DNA of 13,860 bases from assembly GCA_910586275.1 (NCBI GenBank), contig CAJUIM010000105.1, forward strand, positions 1-13,860. Reading direction: 5' to 3'. Each line of letters begins with the position of its first letter. Position 1 is the stretch's first letter. The DNA is from an uncultured Lachnospiraceae bacterium. Lineage in GTDB: Bacteria > Bacillota > Clostridia > Lachnospirales > Lachnospiraceae. The notes below the pieces were generated by a model. The model ran no database searches and had not been told where the DNA came from. It saw only the letters and a list, made by a program, of their open reading frames with translations. The position numbers and the translations under genes are program-made. Positions 6,765-13,749 of the stretch are shown in pieces.

Positions 6765-7404
6765 TCTTTGTAAACCGGCAGGACGGAAAATTTCCGCAGC
6801 CGTAAAATTTCCCATACTTTCCTTTCCGCAGGCACAGCATGCCGCCGCAGACCGGGCAGTTCCCTTCCGGATTTGCCCCCTGCTCTTTCCAAATCTTCCC
6901 CATCTCTTCATAGCATTTTTGATTCATTATACAGTCATTCAGTGCCCGATGGGCTCCGTCGGTACTGATATGGAAATATTCGGAAATATCCGTCAGTTTG
7001 TAATGCCCCAGTTCCGGCAGGCAGTGCCGTGCCATATACAGCGTATCAATATAATCGTTGGCCAGTTCCCTCCCCAATGCGCCCAATGCCGCATCATAGG
7101 CAAAATTCATATCAAAAGTATGTATATTGTGCCCTACTAAGATACTGTTCCCGATAAAGTCCCAAAATCCGCCGATTGCCTCACCGATGGCCGGCGCATC
7201 AGCTACCATTTTGTCCGTAATTCCGTTTACTGCGGTAGCCGGTGCCGGGATATGCCGTCCCGGGTTTACCAATGTGGAATATTCCGCCGCAATTATTCCT
7301 TCCGCAACCTTCACGGCCGATATTTCTATGATGGAATCCTGCTGCGGATTAATGCCTGTAGTTTCCAAATCAAAAACCACATAATCCCTCACATATTTAT
7401 CCAA
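6757..7404 (-). CDS. DEDDh 3'-5' exonuclease with C-terminal topoisomerase zinc ribbon
   Basis: Predicted DnaQ-like (DNA polymerase III epsilon family) exonuclease removing nucleotides from 3' ends, in the cytosol. From the TTG at 7404 it has 215 residues. Exo I is FDLETTG with Asp12 and Glu14, Exo II is GHNIHTFDMNF with Asp98, and Exo III is HRALNDC with His152 and Asp157, so all DEDDh residues are present. Residues 183-209 form a C4 zinc ribbon (CPVC, RKGKYGKFYGC, FPSC) like the DNA-binding repeats at the end of topoisomerase I. The start is uncertain: TTG 7404 has AAAGGA six bases upstream. TTG 7431 (AGAGGG upstream) and ATG 7488 are alternatives, but the latter overlaps the HD gene by 56 bases and adds residues unlike the family. 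It follows the HD and dgt genes and is likely co-transcribed with them. Confidence 0.88.
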   Translation of the reverse strand: MDKYVRDYVVFDLETTGINPQQDSIIEISAVKVAEGIIAAEYSTLVNPGRHIPAPATAVNGITDKMVADAPAIGEAIGGFWDFIGNSILVGHNIHTFDMNFAYDAALGALGRELANDYIDTLYMARHCLPELGHYKLTDISEYFHISTDGAHRALNDCIMNQKCYEEMGKIWKEQGANPEGNCPVCGGMLCLRKGKYGKFYGCGNFPSCRFTKKA

Positions 7405-7432
7405 ACGTCTTCCTTTGTTTCTTACCGCCAAA

Positions 7433-8209
7433 TCACTGCCCTCTTTTCCTTTCCATATACTCTCCCATCTTCTCCCGGATTCTTTCAAACTGCTTCTCCG
7501 TCATCGGATTCTCCGATTGGAAATGCATGAGCCGTTCCAAATACCCTTGTTTCTCTGCCAGCTGCAGGCTCACCGGATAAACCAGCTCATAAGCAAGCGA
7601 AATATGCCCCACCACATTGTCCACTGCCGTCTTTTTCAAGGTCCGCAGCACCGCATGTTCCTCTTCGAAGCTTTGCATCACTTCCGCCGTCACCTGACAG
7701 CTGCGCAGTTCCTCGCTGCTTACATTATATATCTCCTCCAGAGGAAATTCCACGTTTACCTTCAGGATATCAATTTTATCCGCATCCCTTATAATATGGC
7801 AAAACTGCTCCGTCCTTGCCGGCAGCCCCTCCGGAATACGGTATGCATTATGGCTGGCCACTGCCGTCTTAAGCAGGGAATCCTGTGAATCGTCCCTGAC
7901 AAAATCCCTGATTTTTCCTTCCGCAAAAAGGATTTCCGCCCCGCACGCCGCATGGTCAATGGACTGTGCGTCGTGGAATGTGCCGTATCGCCTCAGCTGC
8001 TCAAAACGGCCTATGTCATGCAGAATCCCTATCAGCCACGCCAAATCGATATCCTCCTTTGGCAGCATCAGCCAGCCGGCAATCTCTCCGCACAAGTCCG
8101 CCACCCGATAAGTATGCTCGATCTTAAGGCGCACCTTTTCATCCTCTGCATTATAATGCGCCACATATTCCCGAAATGCCTTTAACGCCTGTTCCCTATC
8201 TATTCTCAC
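7433..8209 (-). CDS. HD-domain phosphohydrolase
   Basis: Predicted metal-dependent phosphohydrolase of the HD superfamily; the substrate cannot be assigned. The 258 residues contain the full set of metal ligands: His32 in IEHTYRV, His64-Asp65 in GILHDIGRFE, further histidines at 86 (SIDHAACGAEIL) and 120 (ASHNAYRIP), and the terminal Asp in RDADKIDIL (142/144). The region after about 170 is helical and less conserved, ending in a charged tail. The start is GTG at 8209 with only a weak purine-rich site (GGCGGATGGG) upstream, and no ATG gives a better N-terminus. It lies between dgt and the exonuclease gene, 142 bases after dgt and slightly ahead of or overlapping the exonuclease start. The context suggests nucleotide or second-messenger turnover, which is inference. 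Confidence 0.88.
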   Translation of the reverse strand: MRIDREQALKAFREYVAHYNAEDEKVRLKIEHTYRVADLCGEIAGWLMLPKEDIDLAWLIGILHDIGRFEQLRRYGTFHDAQSIDHAACGAEILFAEGKIRDFVRDDSQDSLLKTAVASHNAYRIPEGLPARTEQFCHIIRDADKIDILKVNVEFPLEEIYNVSSEELRSCQVTAEVMQSFEEEHAVLRTLKKTAVDNVVGHISLAYELVYPVSLQLAEKQGYLERLMHFQSENPMTEKQFERIREKMGEYMERKRGQ

Positions 8210-8351
8210 AATTTCCCATCCGCCTCTATTTCCAAATCCTGTTTTCCCATACGCCGCTGCCTATGGCCGGCCAGTTGACCTTCCTGCGGCTGTATTGCCC
8301 CGCCGCACCCTTTTCCCTTCCCGCGCCCGGCTTCTTTGCCGCTTCTTCCGT
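8210..8351 (-). other. dgt-HD spacer, open in the dgt frame past the stop
   Basis: After the dgt TAA (8354-8352) the same frame stays open for 41 codons, to a TAG at 8228-8226. It encodes a basic stretch ending VNWPAIGSGVWENRIWK. It has no ATG, GTG or TTG of its own, so it is not an independent gene. No U-tract hairpin is visible, consistent with dgt and the HD gene sharing a transcript. Confidence 0.4.
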
Positions 8352-9785
8352 TTATACCATGCCGTTCAGTTCCTGATACAATGACTTGGCATAGCTGTCC
8401 GTCATCCCACAGATAGAATCCGTCACAAGCAGCAGACGCAGATACAATTTCTCCGTTTCATCCTTACCCTTGGAATAAATACGGTAAATTGCTTTATAAT
8501 TATCGGAAATCAATGCCATCACCTTTTTCTGCACTTCATTCATTTTTTCATCCGTATCATAATAAATCACGGCATCCACCAATTTATCCAGCAAAAAACC
8601 TATCATTGTTTCCGCCGCAATTTCCAACCGTAAAATGGGTCTGGACACAAACGCATAACGATAAGCAATATCCCCCAATGCGTCCGCCATCAATTCCCCG
8701 TCGGTTTCCGCCAGCAGTTCCTTCTCATAGCTTCCTTCCATAATGCTCCGGTAGTTTTTGGCAAATCCCTCCGTTGCACTGGATATCAGCCTTCCCTGTA
8801 TCCTCACTACCCAGTTCTGCACCGCATGGTTCTCCGGCTGTGCTGCCTGTCTCCCCAAAGCTTTCCGATACCGCTCCTCCAAAGCCTCCGCCATGCCGTA
8901 ATATTCCTCCAGACGTTCCTGCCCAATGCCTTCGGACTCCTTTTTCCTTCCGTATTCCTTTAGTTCATGCACCAACTGCCCAAAGGTAATGCAGCCCTTT
9001 TTAAAGGCATCCTCAATGTCTGCCGTCAAATACGCAATATCATCTGCCGCCTCCAGAACATAAGCCAACGGATGCCTTGCCCCATGAGTCCCCAAACTCT
9101 GCTGCAAATCGGCAAAAATATCCCGCTCCGCATAAAAATAGCCCATTTTCTTTTCCCTGATATTGCGGCTTTCTTTATGTACTTCCAGCGAAGACACCGG
9201 ATATTTCATAATCGTCCCCAGCAATCCCTTTGTCAGGTTCATGCCGTGCTCGTCCACCAGATAATGAAGCTTTGTGACAAGGCGCAGTGCCTGAGTATTC
9301 CCCTCGAAATTCAGGAAATCCGCCATCATCTGCGGCAGGAGCAGCTGATCCAACGGATGCCCCTTATAATAATACCTGCCTATATTCTTTTGGAACCATT
9401 CCCTGATTACCGTCTCGCCGAAATGTCCGAAAGGCGGGTTCCCAATATCATGCAGCAGCCCGGCACATTGCAGGATATCACAGACATCCGCCTGATAGCA
9501 TTCCCGAAATCCTCCGTCCTTAATATCCTGAAGAATTTTCCTGCCGATATTCTGCCCCAATGACTTCGCCAAAGAAGACACCTCCAAAGAATGCGTCAGC
9601 CTCGTCCGGATAAAATCACTGCGGTCCAGCGGAAATACCTGTGTTTTATCCTGCAGCCTCCGAAACGATGCGCTGCCGATAATCCGATGATAGTCTTTCT
9701 CAAACTCGGTTCTTAAATCCCCCGAATTGCCGCTCACCTTATAATTTCTGATCCTATCCTCACATAAAAGCTGCCGCCACTCCAT
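8352..9785 (-). CDS. dgt: Deoxyguanosinetriphosphate triphosphohydrolase (dGTPase)
   Basis: Hydrolyses dGTP (and in some members other dNTPs) to the deoxynucleoside and triphosphate, shaping the dNTP pool in the cytosol. From the ATG at 9785 it has 477 residues, close to the usual family size. The N-terminal signature includes RTEFEKDYHRIIGSASFRRL and KTQVF. The HD metal centre uses His65 in RTRLTHSLEV, His112-Asp113 in LLHDIGNPPFGHFGE, and the late aspartate in LEAADDIAYLTADIED (248/249). The ATG at 9785 is preferred over a GTG at 9821 because AAAGGA lies six to seven bases before it and the protein then begins directly with the conserved MEWRQLL. No strong promoter was found in the 145 bases upstream, so read-through from the CapA gene is possible. 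The HD and exonuclease genes follow. Confidence 0.96.
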   Translation of the reverse strand: MEWRQLLCEDRIRNYKVSGNSGDLRTEFEKDYHRIIGSASFRRLQDKTQVFPLDRSDFIRTRLTHSLEVSSLAKSLGQNIGRKILQDIKDGGFRECYQADVCDILQCAGLLHDIGNPPFGHFGETVIREWFQKNIGRYYYKGHPLDQLLLPQMMADFLNFEGNTQALRLVTKLHYLVDEHGMNLTKGLLGTIMKYPVSSLEVHKESRNIREKKMGYFYAERDIFADLQQSLGTHGARHPLAYVLEAADDIAYLTADIEDAFKKGCITFGQLVHELKEYGRKKESEGIGQERLEEYYGMAEALEERYRKALGRQAAQPENHAVQNWVVRIQGRLISSATEGFAKNYRSIMEGSYEKELLAETDGELMADALGDIAYRYAFVSRPILRLEIAAETMIGFLLDKLVDAVIYYDTDEKMNEVQKKVMALISDNYKAIYRIYSKGKDETEKLYLRLLLVTDSICGMTDSYAKSLYQELNGMV

Positions 9786-9930
9786 ACTGCATCCTTTCCG
9801 CAGCCAATGCTGCCCGCCCACCGGCTATATAAAACTTTACTACGTTTCCGGCTGAAATACAAGATTTTTTCCGTACTTCCAAAGAAATCCATCTGCACAC
9901 TTTTGATCCGGTTATTTGTCGAACGATGTA

Positions 9931-11262
9931 CTAGTGCTGTGAAATATAGCCTTCCTGATCAAAGACAACATTCGGGGAAATAGAACGCATATAGGCAAGT
10001 ACTCTTTCCTTCTCTTCTCCGTAAAGCATGGCAGTAGAGCAGTTCTTCTGTATTGCCGGAAGAAACTGCAGGCTTTCCAGGCCATTTTCACTCACCACCG
10101 CTTTTACAAGACAAGTATCCAGCTGTCTGGAATTGAACAGGAAATTGCCAAGGCTGTAAACTACCGGCACGCCTTTTACATACTGTACGGGCTGCAGGCA
10201 GTGGGAATGATCCCCGATAATCAGATCAGCCCCCGCTTCCGCTATCTTAGGTGCCTGATCTAACTGGGCCCAGTCCAATACATCCGTGCTTTCCGTCCCC
10301 CAATGGATATATACAATAACAAAATCACTGTTCTCCTTTGCCACGCGTACCGATTCCAGTAAATTATCCGGATTCCAGCAGCGGAATACACCCGGCGTAG
10401 TTTCGGTGGCTCCCTTAGTGTCCGGATTGTCCAGACGTTCTATTTGAGTGGCTGAAACAACCGCAATCTTAATGTCTGCGGCTATAAAATATACGGGTGC
10501 CGAAGCCTCCTCCAAGTTATGCCCTGCCCCTACAAAGGGAATGCCCGTGTTTTCCAGAATATCCATCGTATCCAGAAATGCTTCTTCCCCGTAATCGTAG
10601 GCATGGTTATTGGCCAGCGATACGATATCCGCCCCCATCTCATGCAAAAGTTCCGCATATTCCGGCTTTGCCCGAAACGTAAACTGCTTTTCCGGCGTCG
10701 GCGTTCCTCTGTCGGAATAAGGAAATTCATTGTTTACCATAAAGATATCCGCATTCTGCATCTCTGACATCAGGTCTTCGGATATGCTGTCATGAATGCC
10801 GTTTGCCCTCTGCAGTATCTTTGCCATAATGCTGTAGCCCGGGTCGAAAAGGATATCCCCGGCAAATGCCAGCGTCACTTTCCCCTCTTCCGCCGTTTCT
10901 TTTGCATAAATACGATTCTCCTGCATATATGCGGCATCTGCCAATATATCCGCATATTTTCCCTTCGGCTCCTCTTCCTGCTCCGTTTCCCCGATTCCCT
11001 GCACCTCCTGCTCTGCCCCTTCCGGCTTTGCATCTCCTCCCGGCGGCACGGCTTCCTCCGGTGCTTCCCCTGTTCCGTCTTCCTGAGAAGCCAAATTTTC
11101 CAAAGCCGGTTCTTCCTGTGCATTGTCCGGCCCGCGGCTGTCCCCCATTACGGCATGATAAATAAAAAACGCCGACATTCCCAAAAGCAGCACGCCAGTC
11201 AGCGTAACCCAGAAACTGAACATCAGATTTAACAAATGCTTTTTTCTTCTCCGCCTCTTCAT
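9931..11262 (-). CDS. CapA/PgsA family metallophosphatase, membrane-anchored
   Basis: Member of the CapA (PGA_cap) family within the calcineurin-like phosphoesterase superfamily. Relatives include the poly-gamma-glutamate capsule protein PgsA/CapA, but many clostridial members have no known capsule role. From the ATG at 11262 it has 443 residues: a strongly basic start (KRRRRKK), one transmembrane segment at about 13-37, an acidic Glu/Pro/Gly-rich linker to about 100, then the domain. Visible motifs are FAGDILFD (Asp136), VNNEFPYSDRG, SLANNHAYDYG (Asn219-His220), YIHWGTES, IIGDHSHCLQPVQ and YSLGNFLF. An upstream ATG at 11286 lacks a ribosome site, while 11262 has AGGAG seven bases before it. 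No pgsB or pgsC homologue is present in the window, so a polyglutamate capsule is not supported here. It sits just after the rplA terminator. Confidence 0.92.
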   Translation of the reverse strand: MKRRRRKKHLLNLMFSFWVTLTGVLLLGMSAFFIYHAVMGDSRGPDNAQEEPALENLASQEDGTGEAPEEAVPPGGDAKPEGAEQEVQGIGETEQEEEPKGKYADILADAAYMQENRIYAKETAEEGKVTLAFAGDILFDPGYSIMAKILQRANGIHDSISEDLMSEMQNADIFMVNNEFPYSDRGTPTPEKQFTFRAKPEYAELLHEMGADIVSLANNHAYDYGEEAFLDTMDILENTGIPFVGAGHNLEEASAPVYFIAADIKIAVVSATQIERLDNPDTKGATETTPGVFRCWNPDNLLESVRVAKENSDFVIVYIHWGTESTDVLDWAQLDQAPKIAEAGADLIIGDHSHCLQPVQYVKGVPVVYSLGNFLFNSRQLDTCLVKAVVSENGLESLQFLPAIQKNCSTAMLYGEEKERVLAYMRSISPNVVFDQEGYISQH

Positions 11263-11325
11263 CCCTTCACTCCTACATATATGCATTTATGGAGAGTCCG
11301 CATCATAGGCATTTTCCATAAAGAA

Positions 11326-11377
11326 ATTCATAAAGAAAGAAAAGCCACCTGTGGGTCCCTTCCCATCAGATGGCTTT
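11326..11377 (-). terminator. Intrinsic terminator after rplA
   Basis: Starting three bases after the rplA stop, the minus strand forms AAAGCCAUCUG (11377-11367) paired with CAGGUGGCUUU (11351-11341, one U-G pair). A further UGGG/CCCA stem caps it around an AAGGGA loop, and a U-rich run UUCUUUCUUU follows. It is a strong rho-independent terminator closing the rpmG-secE-nusG-rplK-rplA operon. Confidence 0.9.
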
Positions 11378-11380
11378 CTA

Positions 11381-12070
11381 TTAAAACTTAACTACACTTA
11401 CTTTTACACCAGGCCCCATCGTTGAAGACAATGTGATGCTCCTTAAGAACTGGCCTTTCACTGCCGACGGCCTTGCCTTTACGATAGCTTCCATCAAAGC
11501 ATTAAAATTCTGCTCTAACTGTTCCTGTGAAAAAGATGCCTTTCCGATCGGCACATGGATAATGTTAGATTTATCCAAACGGTACTCAATCTTACCTGCT
11601 TTAATATCTTTGACAGCCTTTGTCACATCCATCGTTACCGTACCTGCCTTCGGGTTCGGCATCAAGCCTTTCGGCCCAAGGACTTTACCGAGACGGCCTA
11701 CGACACCCATCATATCCGGTGTGGCAACTACCACATCAAACTCCAGCCATCCTTCCTTCTGGATTCTCGGAATCAATTCCTCACCGCCTACAAAATCGGC
11801 TCCTGCTGCTTCTGCTTCCGCAAGCTTATCCCCTTTGGCAAAAACCAGCACTTTCACTTCTTTACCTGTGCCGTTGGGCAGCACAACCGCGCCGCGCACT
11901 TGCTGCTCCGCATGCCGTCCGTCACAGCCCGTTCTGATATGGACTTCTATCGTTTCATCGAATTTTGCAACTGCCGTCTTCTTCGCCAGTGCAATCGCAT
12001 CTACAGGTTCATATTGCACGGAACGGTCTACCTGTTTCGCATTCTCAACATATTTCTTTCCACGTTTCAT
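11381..12070 (-). CDS. rplA: 50S ribosomal protein L1
   Basis: Binds 23S rRNA helices 76-78 to form the L1 stalk, which guides deacylated tRNA out of the E site. In many bacteria L1 also represses translation of its own mRNA. From the ATG at 12070 the protein has 229 residues, the standard length, and begins MKRGKKYVENAKQVDR as in the family. The signature near GVVGRLGKVLGPKGLMPNPK is present, as is the closing STMGPGVKVSVVKF-type tail. A TTG at 12076 is in frame but only two bases from the AGGAGG site, while the ATG has an ideal eight-base spacing. An RNA mimic of the L1 rRNA site directly precedes that ribosome site (separate entry). It is the last gene of the operon; rplJ and rplL do not follow. 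Confidence 0.98.
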   Translation of the reverse strand: MKRGKKYVENAKQVDRSVQYEPVDAIALAKKTAVAKFDETIEVHIRTGCDGRHAEQQVRGAVVLPNGTGKEVKVLVFAKGDKLAEAEAAGADFVGGEELIPRIQKEGWLEFDVVVATPDMMGVVGRLGKVLGPKGLMPNPKAGTVTMDVTKAVKDIKAGKIEYRLDKSNIIHVPIGKASFSQEQLEQNFNALMEAIVKARPSAVKGQFLRSITLSSTMGPGVKVSVVKF

Positions 12071-12084
12071 TATCAATTCCTCCT

Positions 12085-12112
12085 ATGGTTCAAACGGCAT
12101 TACGCCTCCCAC
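12085..12112 (-). promoter_or_regulatory. L1-binding mRNA element before rplA (23S rRNA mimic)
   Basis: The minus-strand RNA reads GUGG-GA-GGC-GUAAU-GCC-GUUUGAA-CCAU. The outer stem is GUGG/CCAU, the inner stem GGC/GCC, and the internal loop GA opposite GUUUGAA. The L1 site of bacterial 23S rRNA has GUGGGAGGC on one strand and GCCG, UGAA and ACCAC on the other, so the match covers both strands. The AGGAGG site of rplA follows immediately (12084-12079), so bound L1 should block ribosome loading. The resemblance is seen directly; the repression is inferred from known L1 autoregulation. Confidence 0.8.
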
Positions 12113-12199
12113 TTTTCACTCATTATTTAACAAATCCAGTCATAGCCTGCGGGCGTATCCCGCGAATCTGCGCACTCCGTCCGCCGCCTGCCCGGCTGC

Positions 12200-12625
12200 T
12201 TAATCCTCTACTTTGATTCCCATGCTCCTTGCCGTACCGGCAATCATGCTCATAGCCGCTTCCAAAGATGCAGCGTTTAAGTCAGGCATCTTCATCTCGG
12301 CAATTTCTTTCACCTTCTCTTTTGAAATCGTGGCAACCTTTGTCTTATTCGGCGTCGCAGAACCAGATTTGATATTGCATGCCTTTTTCAGAAGCACTGC
12401 AGCAGGGGGAGTTTTGGTAACAAAACTGAAACTCCTGTCCGCATATACGGTAATAACGACAGGAATAATCACATCGCCCTTATCTGCCGTCCTTGCATTG
12501 AACTGTTTTGTAAACTCAACGATATTGACGCCATGCTGTCCAAGTGCCGGTCCAACCGGTGGTGCCGGTGTTGCTTTGCCGGCAGGAATCTGTAACTTAA
12601 TATATCCTTCTACTTTCTTTGCCAT
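12200..12625 (-). CDS. rplK: 50S ribosomal protein L11
   Basis: Part of the GTPase-associated centre of the large subunit, contacting 23S rRNA and the L10-L12 stalk, and needed for the stringent response in bacteria that use RelA. The 141-residue length is standard. It begins MAKKVEGYIKLQIPAGKATPAPPVGPALGQHGVNI, the conserved N-terminal domain with its proline-rich segment. The RNA-binding C-terminal domain follows, with KTPPAAVLLKKA, SGSATPNK and the ending AGTARSMGIKVED. The ATG at 12625 has AGGAGGT seven bases upstream. It lies 144 bases after nusG, and that spacer folds into several hairpins. It is followed after about 130 bases by rplA. Confidence 0.98.
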   Translation of the reverse strand: MAKKVEGYIKLQIPAGKATPAPPVGPALGQHGVNIVEFTKQFNARTADKGDVIIPVVITVYADRSFSFVTKTPPAAVLLKKACNIKSGSATPNKTKVATISKEKVKEIAEMKMPDLNAASLEAAMSMIAGTARSMGIKVED

Positions 12626-12647
12626 TTTGGCTACCTCCTAAAATATT

Positions 12648-12700
12648 GTGGTATGGCGCATTTCCCCGGTTTCCGAAAACCTGCCGGAACCTGCTCCCAC
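12648..12700 (-). promoter_or_regulatory. Possible second L1-type element before rplK
   Basis: The minus-strand RNA has GUGG-GA-GCA (12700 downward) and, after a nested stem (UUCC/GGAA enclosing GGUUU-UCGG-AAACC), UGC-GCCAUA-CCAC ending at 12648. The outer GUGG/CCAC stem and the GA bulge copy the rRNA site, but the UGAAAU side is degenerate. It ends eight bases before the rplK AGGAGGT site. In E. coli the L1 target is in the rplK leader. Confidence 0.4.
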
Positions 12701-12701
12701 T

Positions 12702-12758
12702 GTCCCGGTTCCCTCCGGGACTATTGCTGTTACTGCTATATTTAAGCCGGAACCCGGC
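12702..12758 (-). other. Two perfect hairpins in the nusG-rplK spacer
   Basis: On the minus strand GCCGG-GUU-CCGGC (12758-12746) is followed by GUCCCGG-AGGGAA-CCGGGAC (12721-12702), a perfect 7-bp stem. Neither is followed by a U-tract, so they are not simple terminators. They may be mRNA processing or stability structures, or part of the rplK leader fold. Confidence 0.5.
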
Positions 12759-12769
12759 ATAAATACCCG

Positions 12770-13285
12770 TTATATTTTCCTGACTTCCGTGAAACCGATT
12801 TCTACCGGTGTATCCCTGCCGAACAGTTCCACATTGATAGTTGCCGTCTGTTTTCCGTAATCCATCTTCTGAATCATGCCTATGGTATCTTTCCAAACAC
12901 CGGCAATGACTGCGACCGAATCGCCTTCCGCGAAATCTACCGAAACGTTCTCCGCCTTAATGCCCAGCGGCCTCATCTCCGCCTCCGTCAGCGGCACCGG
13001 CTTGCTTCCCGGCCCTACGAACCCTGTTACTCCCCTTGTATTCCTGACTACATACCAAGTGTCGTCGTTCATTACCATATTGATCAGAACATAGCCCGGG
13101 AACATTTTCTTCTGCACATTCTTCCTGGCTCCGTTCTTCATCTCCACCACTTCCTGCATGGGGACACGCACTTCAAGGATTTCTTCCTCCAGATGCCTGT
13201 TTTCGATGGTCTTTTCAATATTGGCCTTGACTTTATTTTCATATCCCGAATAGGTATGTACTACATACCAGTTTGCCTCTGCCAT
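12770..13285 (-). CDS. nusG: Transcription termination/antitermination factor NusG
   Basis: Binds the clamp of RNA polymerase to modulate pausing, termination and transcription-translation coupling. The 171 residues begin with the NGN domain (ANWYVVHTYSGYENKVKANIE, then FPGYVLINMVMNDDTWYVVRNTRGVTGFVG) to about residue 108. A KOW domain follows, about 115-170 (VDFAEGDSVAVIAGVWKDTIGMIQKMD and RDTPVEIGFTEVRKI). Length and order are ordinary. The ATG at 13285 is 15 bases after the secE stop, with a GAGGG-type ribosome site inside that gap. The secE-nusG-rplK-rplA order is the conserved bacterial arrangement. Confidence 0.98.
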   Translation of the reverse strand: MAEANWYVVHTYSGYENKVKANIEKTIENRHLEEEILEVRVPMQEVVEMKNGARKNVQKKMFPGYVLINMVMNDDTWYVVRNTRGVTGFVGPGSKPVPLTEAEMRPLGIKAENVSVDFAEGDSVAVIAGVWKDTIGMIQKMDYGKQTATINVELFGRDTPVEIGFTEVRKI

Positions 13286-13300
13286 CTGTCCGCCCTCACT

Positions 13301-13510
13301 CTATAACGTCGTCAAGAAATCAATGCCATATTGGAATATAAAATCAAGTATGGCAATAACCGCGCCTGCAACTACCGAGATGCAGACAACCGCAACGGAC
13401 TGCTTGACAAGGGAATCCTTGTCCGGCCACGCTATTTTCTTATATTCAGCCTTCACGCCCTGAAAAAAACTCTGTTTCGGTGTTTTATCTGTCTTTGCGG
13501 AATCTCCCAT
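13301..13510 (-). CDS. secE: Preprotein translocase subunit SecE
   Basis: Small essential subunit of the SecYEG channel that clamps SecY in the membrane. The 69-residue short Gram-positive form has a charged cytoplasmic start and the conserved amphipathic segment FFQGVKAEYKKIAWPDKDSLVKQ at about 15-37. A single transmembrane helix, VAVVCISVVAGAVIAILDFIF, follows at about 39-59. The ATG at 13510 has AAAGGAG about six bases upstream. It lies 31 bases after rpmG and 15 before nusG, in the standard cluster. No tRNA-Trp gene lies between rpmG and secE. Confidence 0.97.
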   Translation of the reverse strand: MGDSAKTDKTPKQSFFQGVKAEYKKIAWPDKDSLVKQSVAVVCISVVAGAVIAILDFIFQYGIDFLTTL

Positions 13511-13541
13511 ATTGTACTCCTTTCAAAAATACAGATTTCCC

Positions 13542-13691
13542 TTACTTCGTTTCTTTGTGCAAAGTATGAGCCCTGCAGAATTTGCAATACTTTCTGATTT
13601 CCATTCTTTCCGGATGGGTCTTCTTGTCCTTTGTTGTATTGTAGTTACGTTGTTTGCACTCTGTACATGCCAATGTGATTCTCGTACGCAT
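13542..13691 (-). CDS. rpmG: 50S ribosomal protein L33
   Basis: Small large-subunit protein near the E site. The 49-residue product begins MRTRITLACTECKQRNY and ends with CKFCRAHTLHKETK. It has both cysteine pairs (CTEC at 9-12 and CKFC at 36-39), so this is the zinc-binding (C+) form. The ATG at 13691 has GGAGG eight bases upstream, and the stop is at 13542. It is the first gene of the operon, about 50 bases after the predicted transcription start, and is followed by secE after 31 bases, the usual order in Firmicutes. Confidence 0.96.
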   Translation of the reverse strand: MRTRITLACTECKQRNYNTTKDKKTHPERMEIRKYCKFCRAHTLHKETK

Positions 13692-13749
13692 ATATTTTTC
13701 CTCCAATTTTTGAGCATAAAAAAAAGACCTAAACTAATCTTGTATGGTA

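Noticed and set aside
9786..9930. Separate promoter for dgt
   Set aside because: The best pair, TTGTAT with TAAAGT at 17 bases, matches the consensus poorly, so I do not call it.
11433..12203. Plus-strand frame of 256 codons opposite rplA
   Set aside because: It is the antisense of the highly conserved L1 gene and its regulatory spacer, with no recognisable domain or ribosome site.
12702..12721. Terminator between nusG and rplK
   Set aside because: The 7-bp GC-rich stem is perfect but followed by AGUGGGAG instead of a U-tract, so intrinsic termination is not supported.
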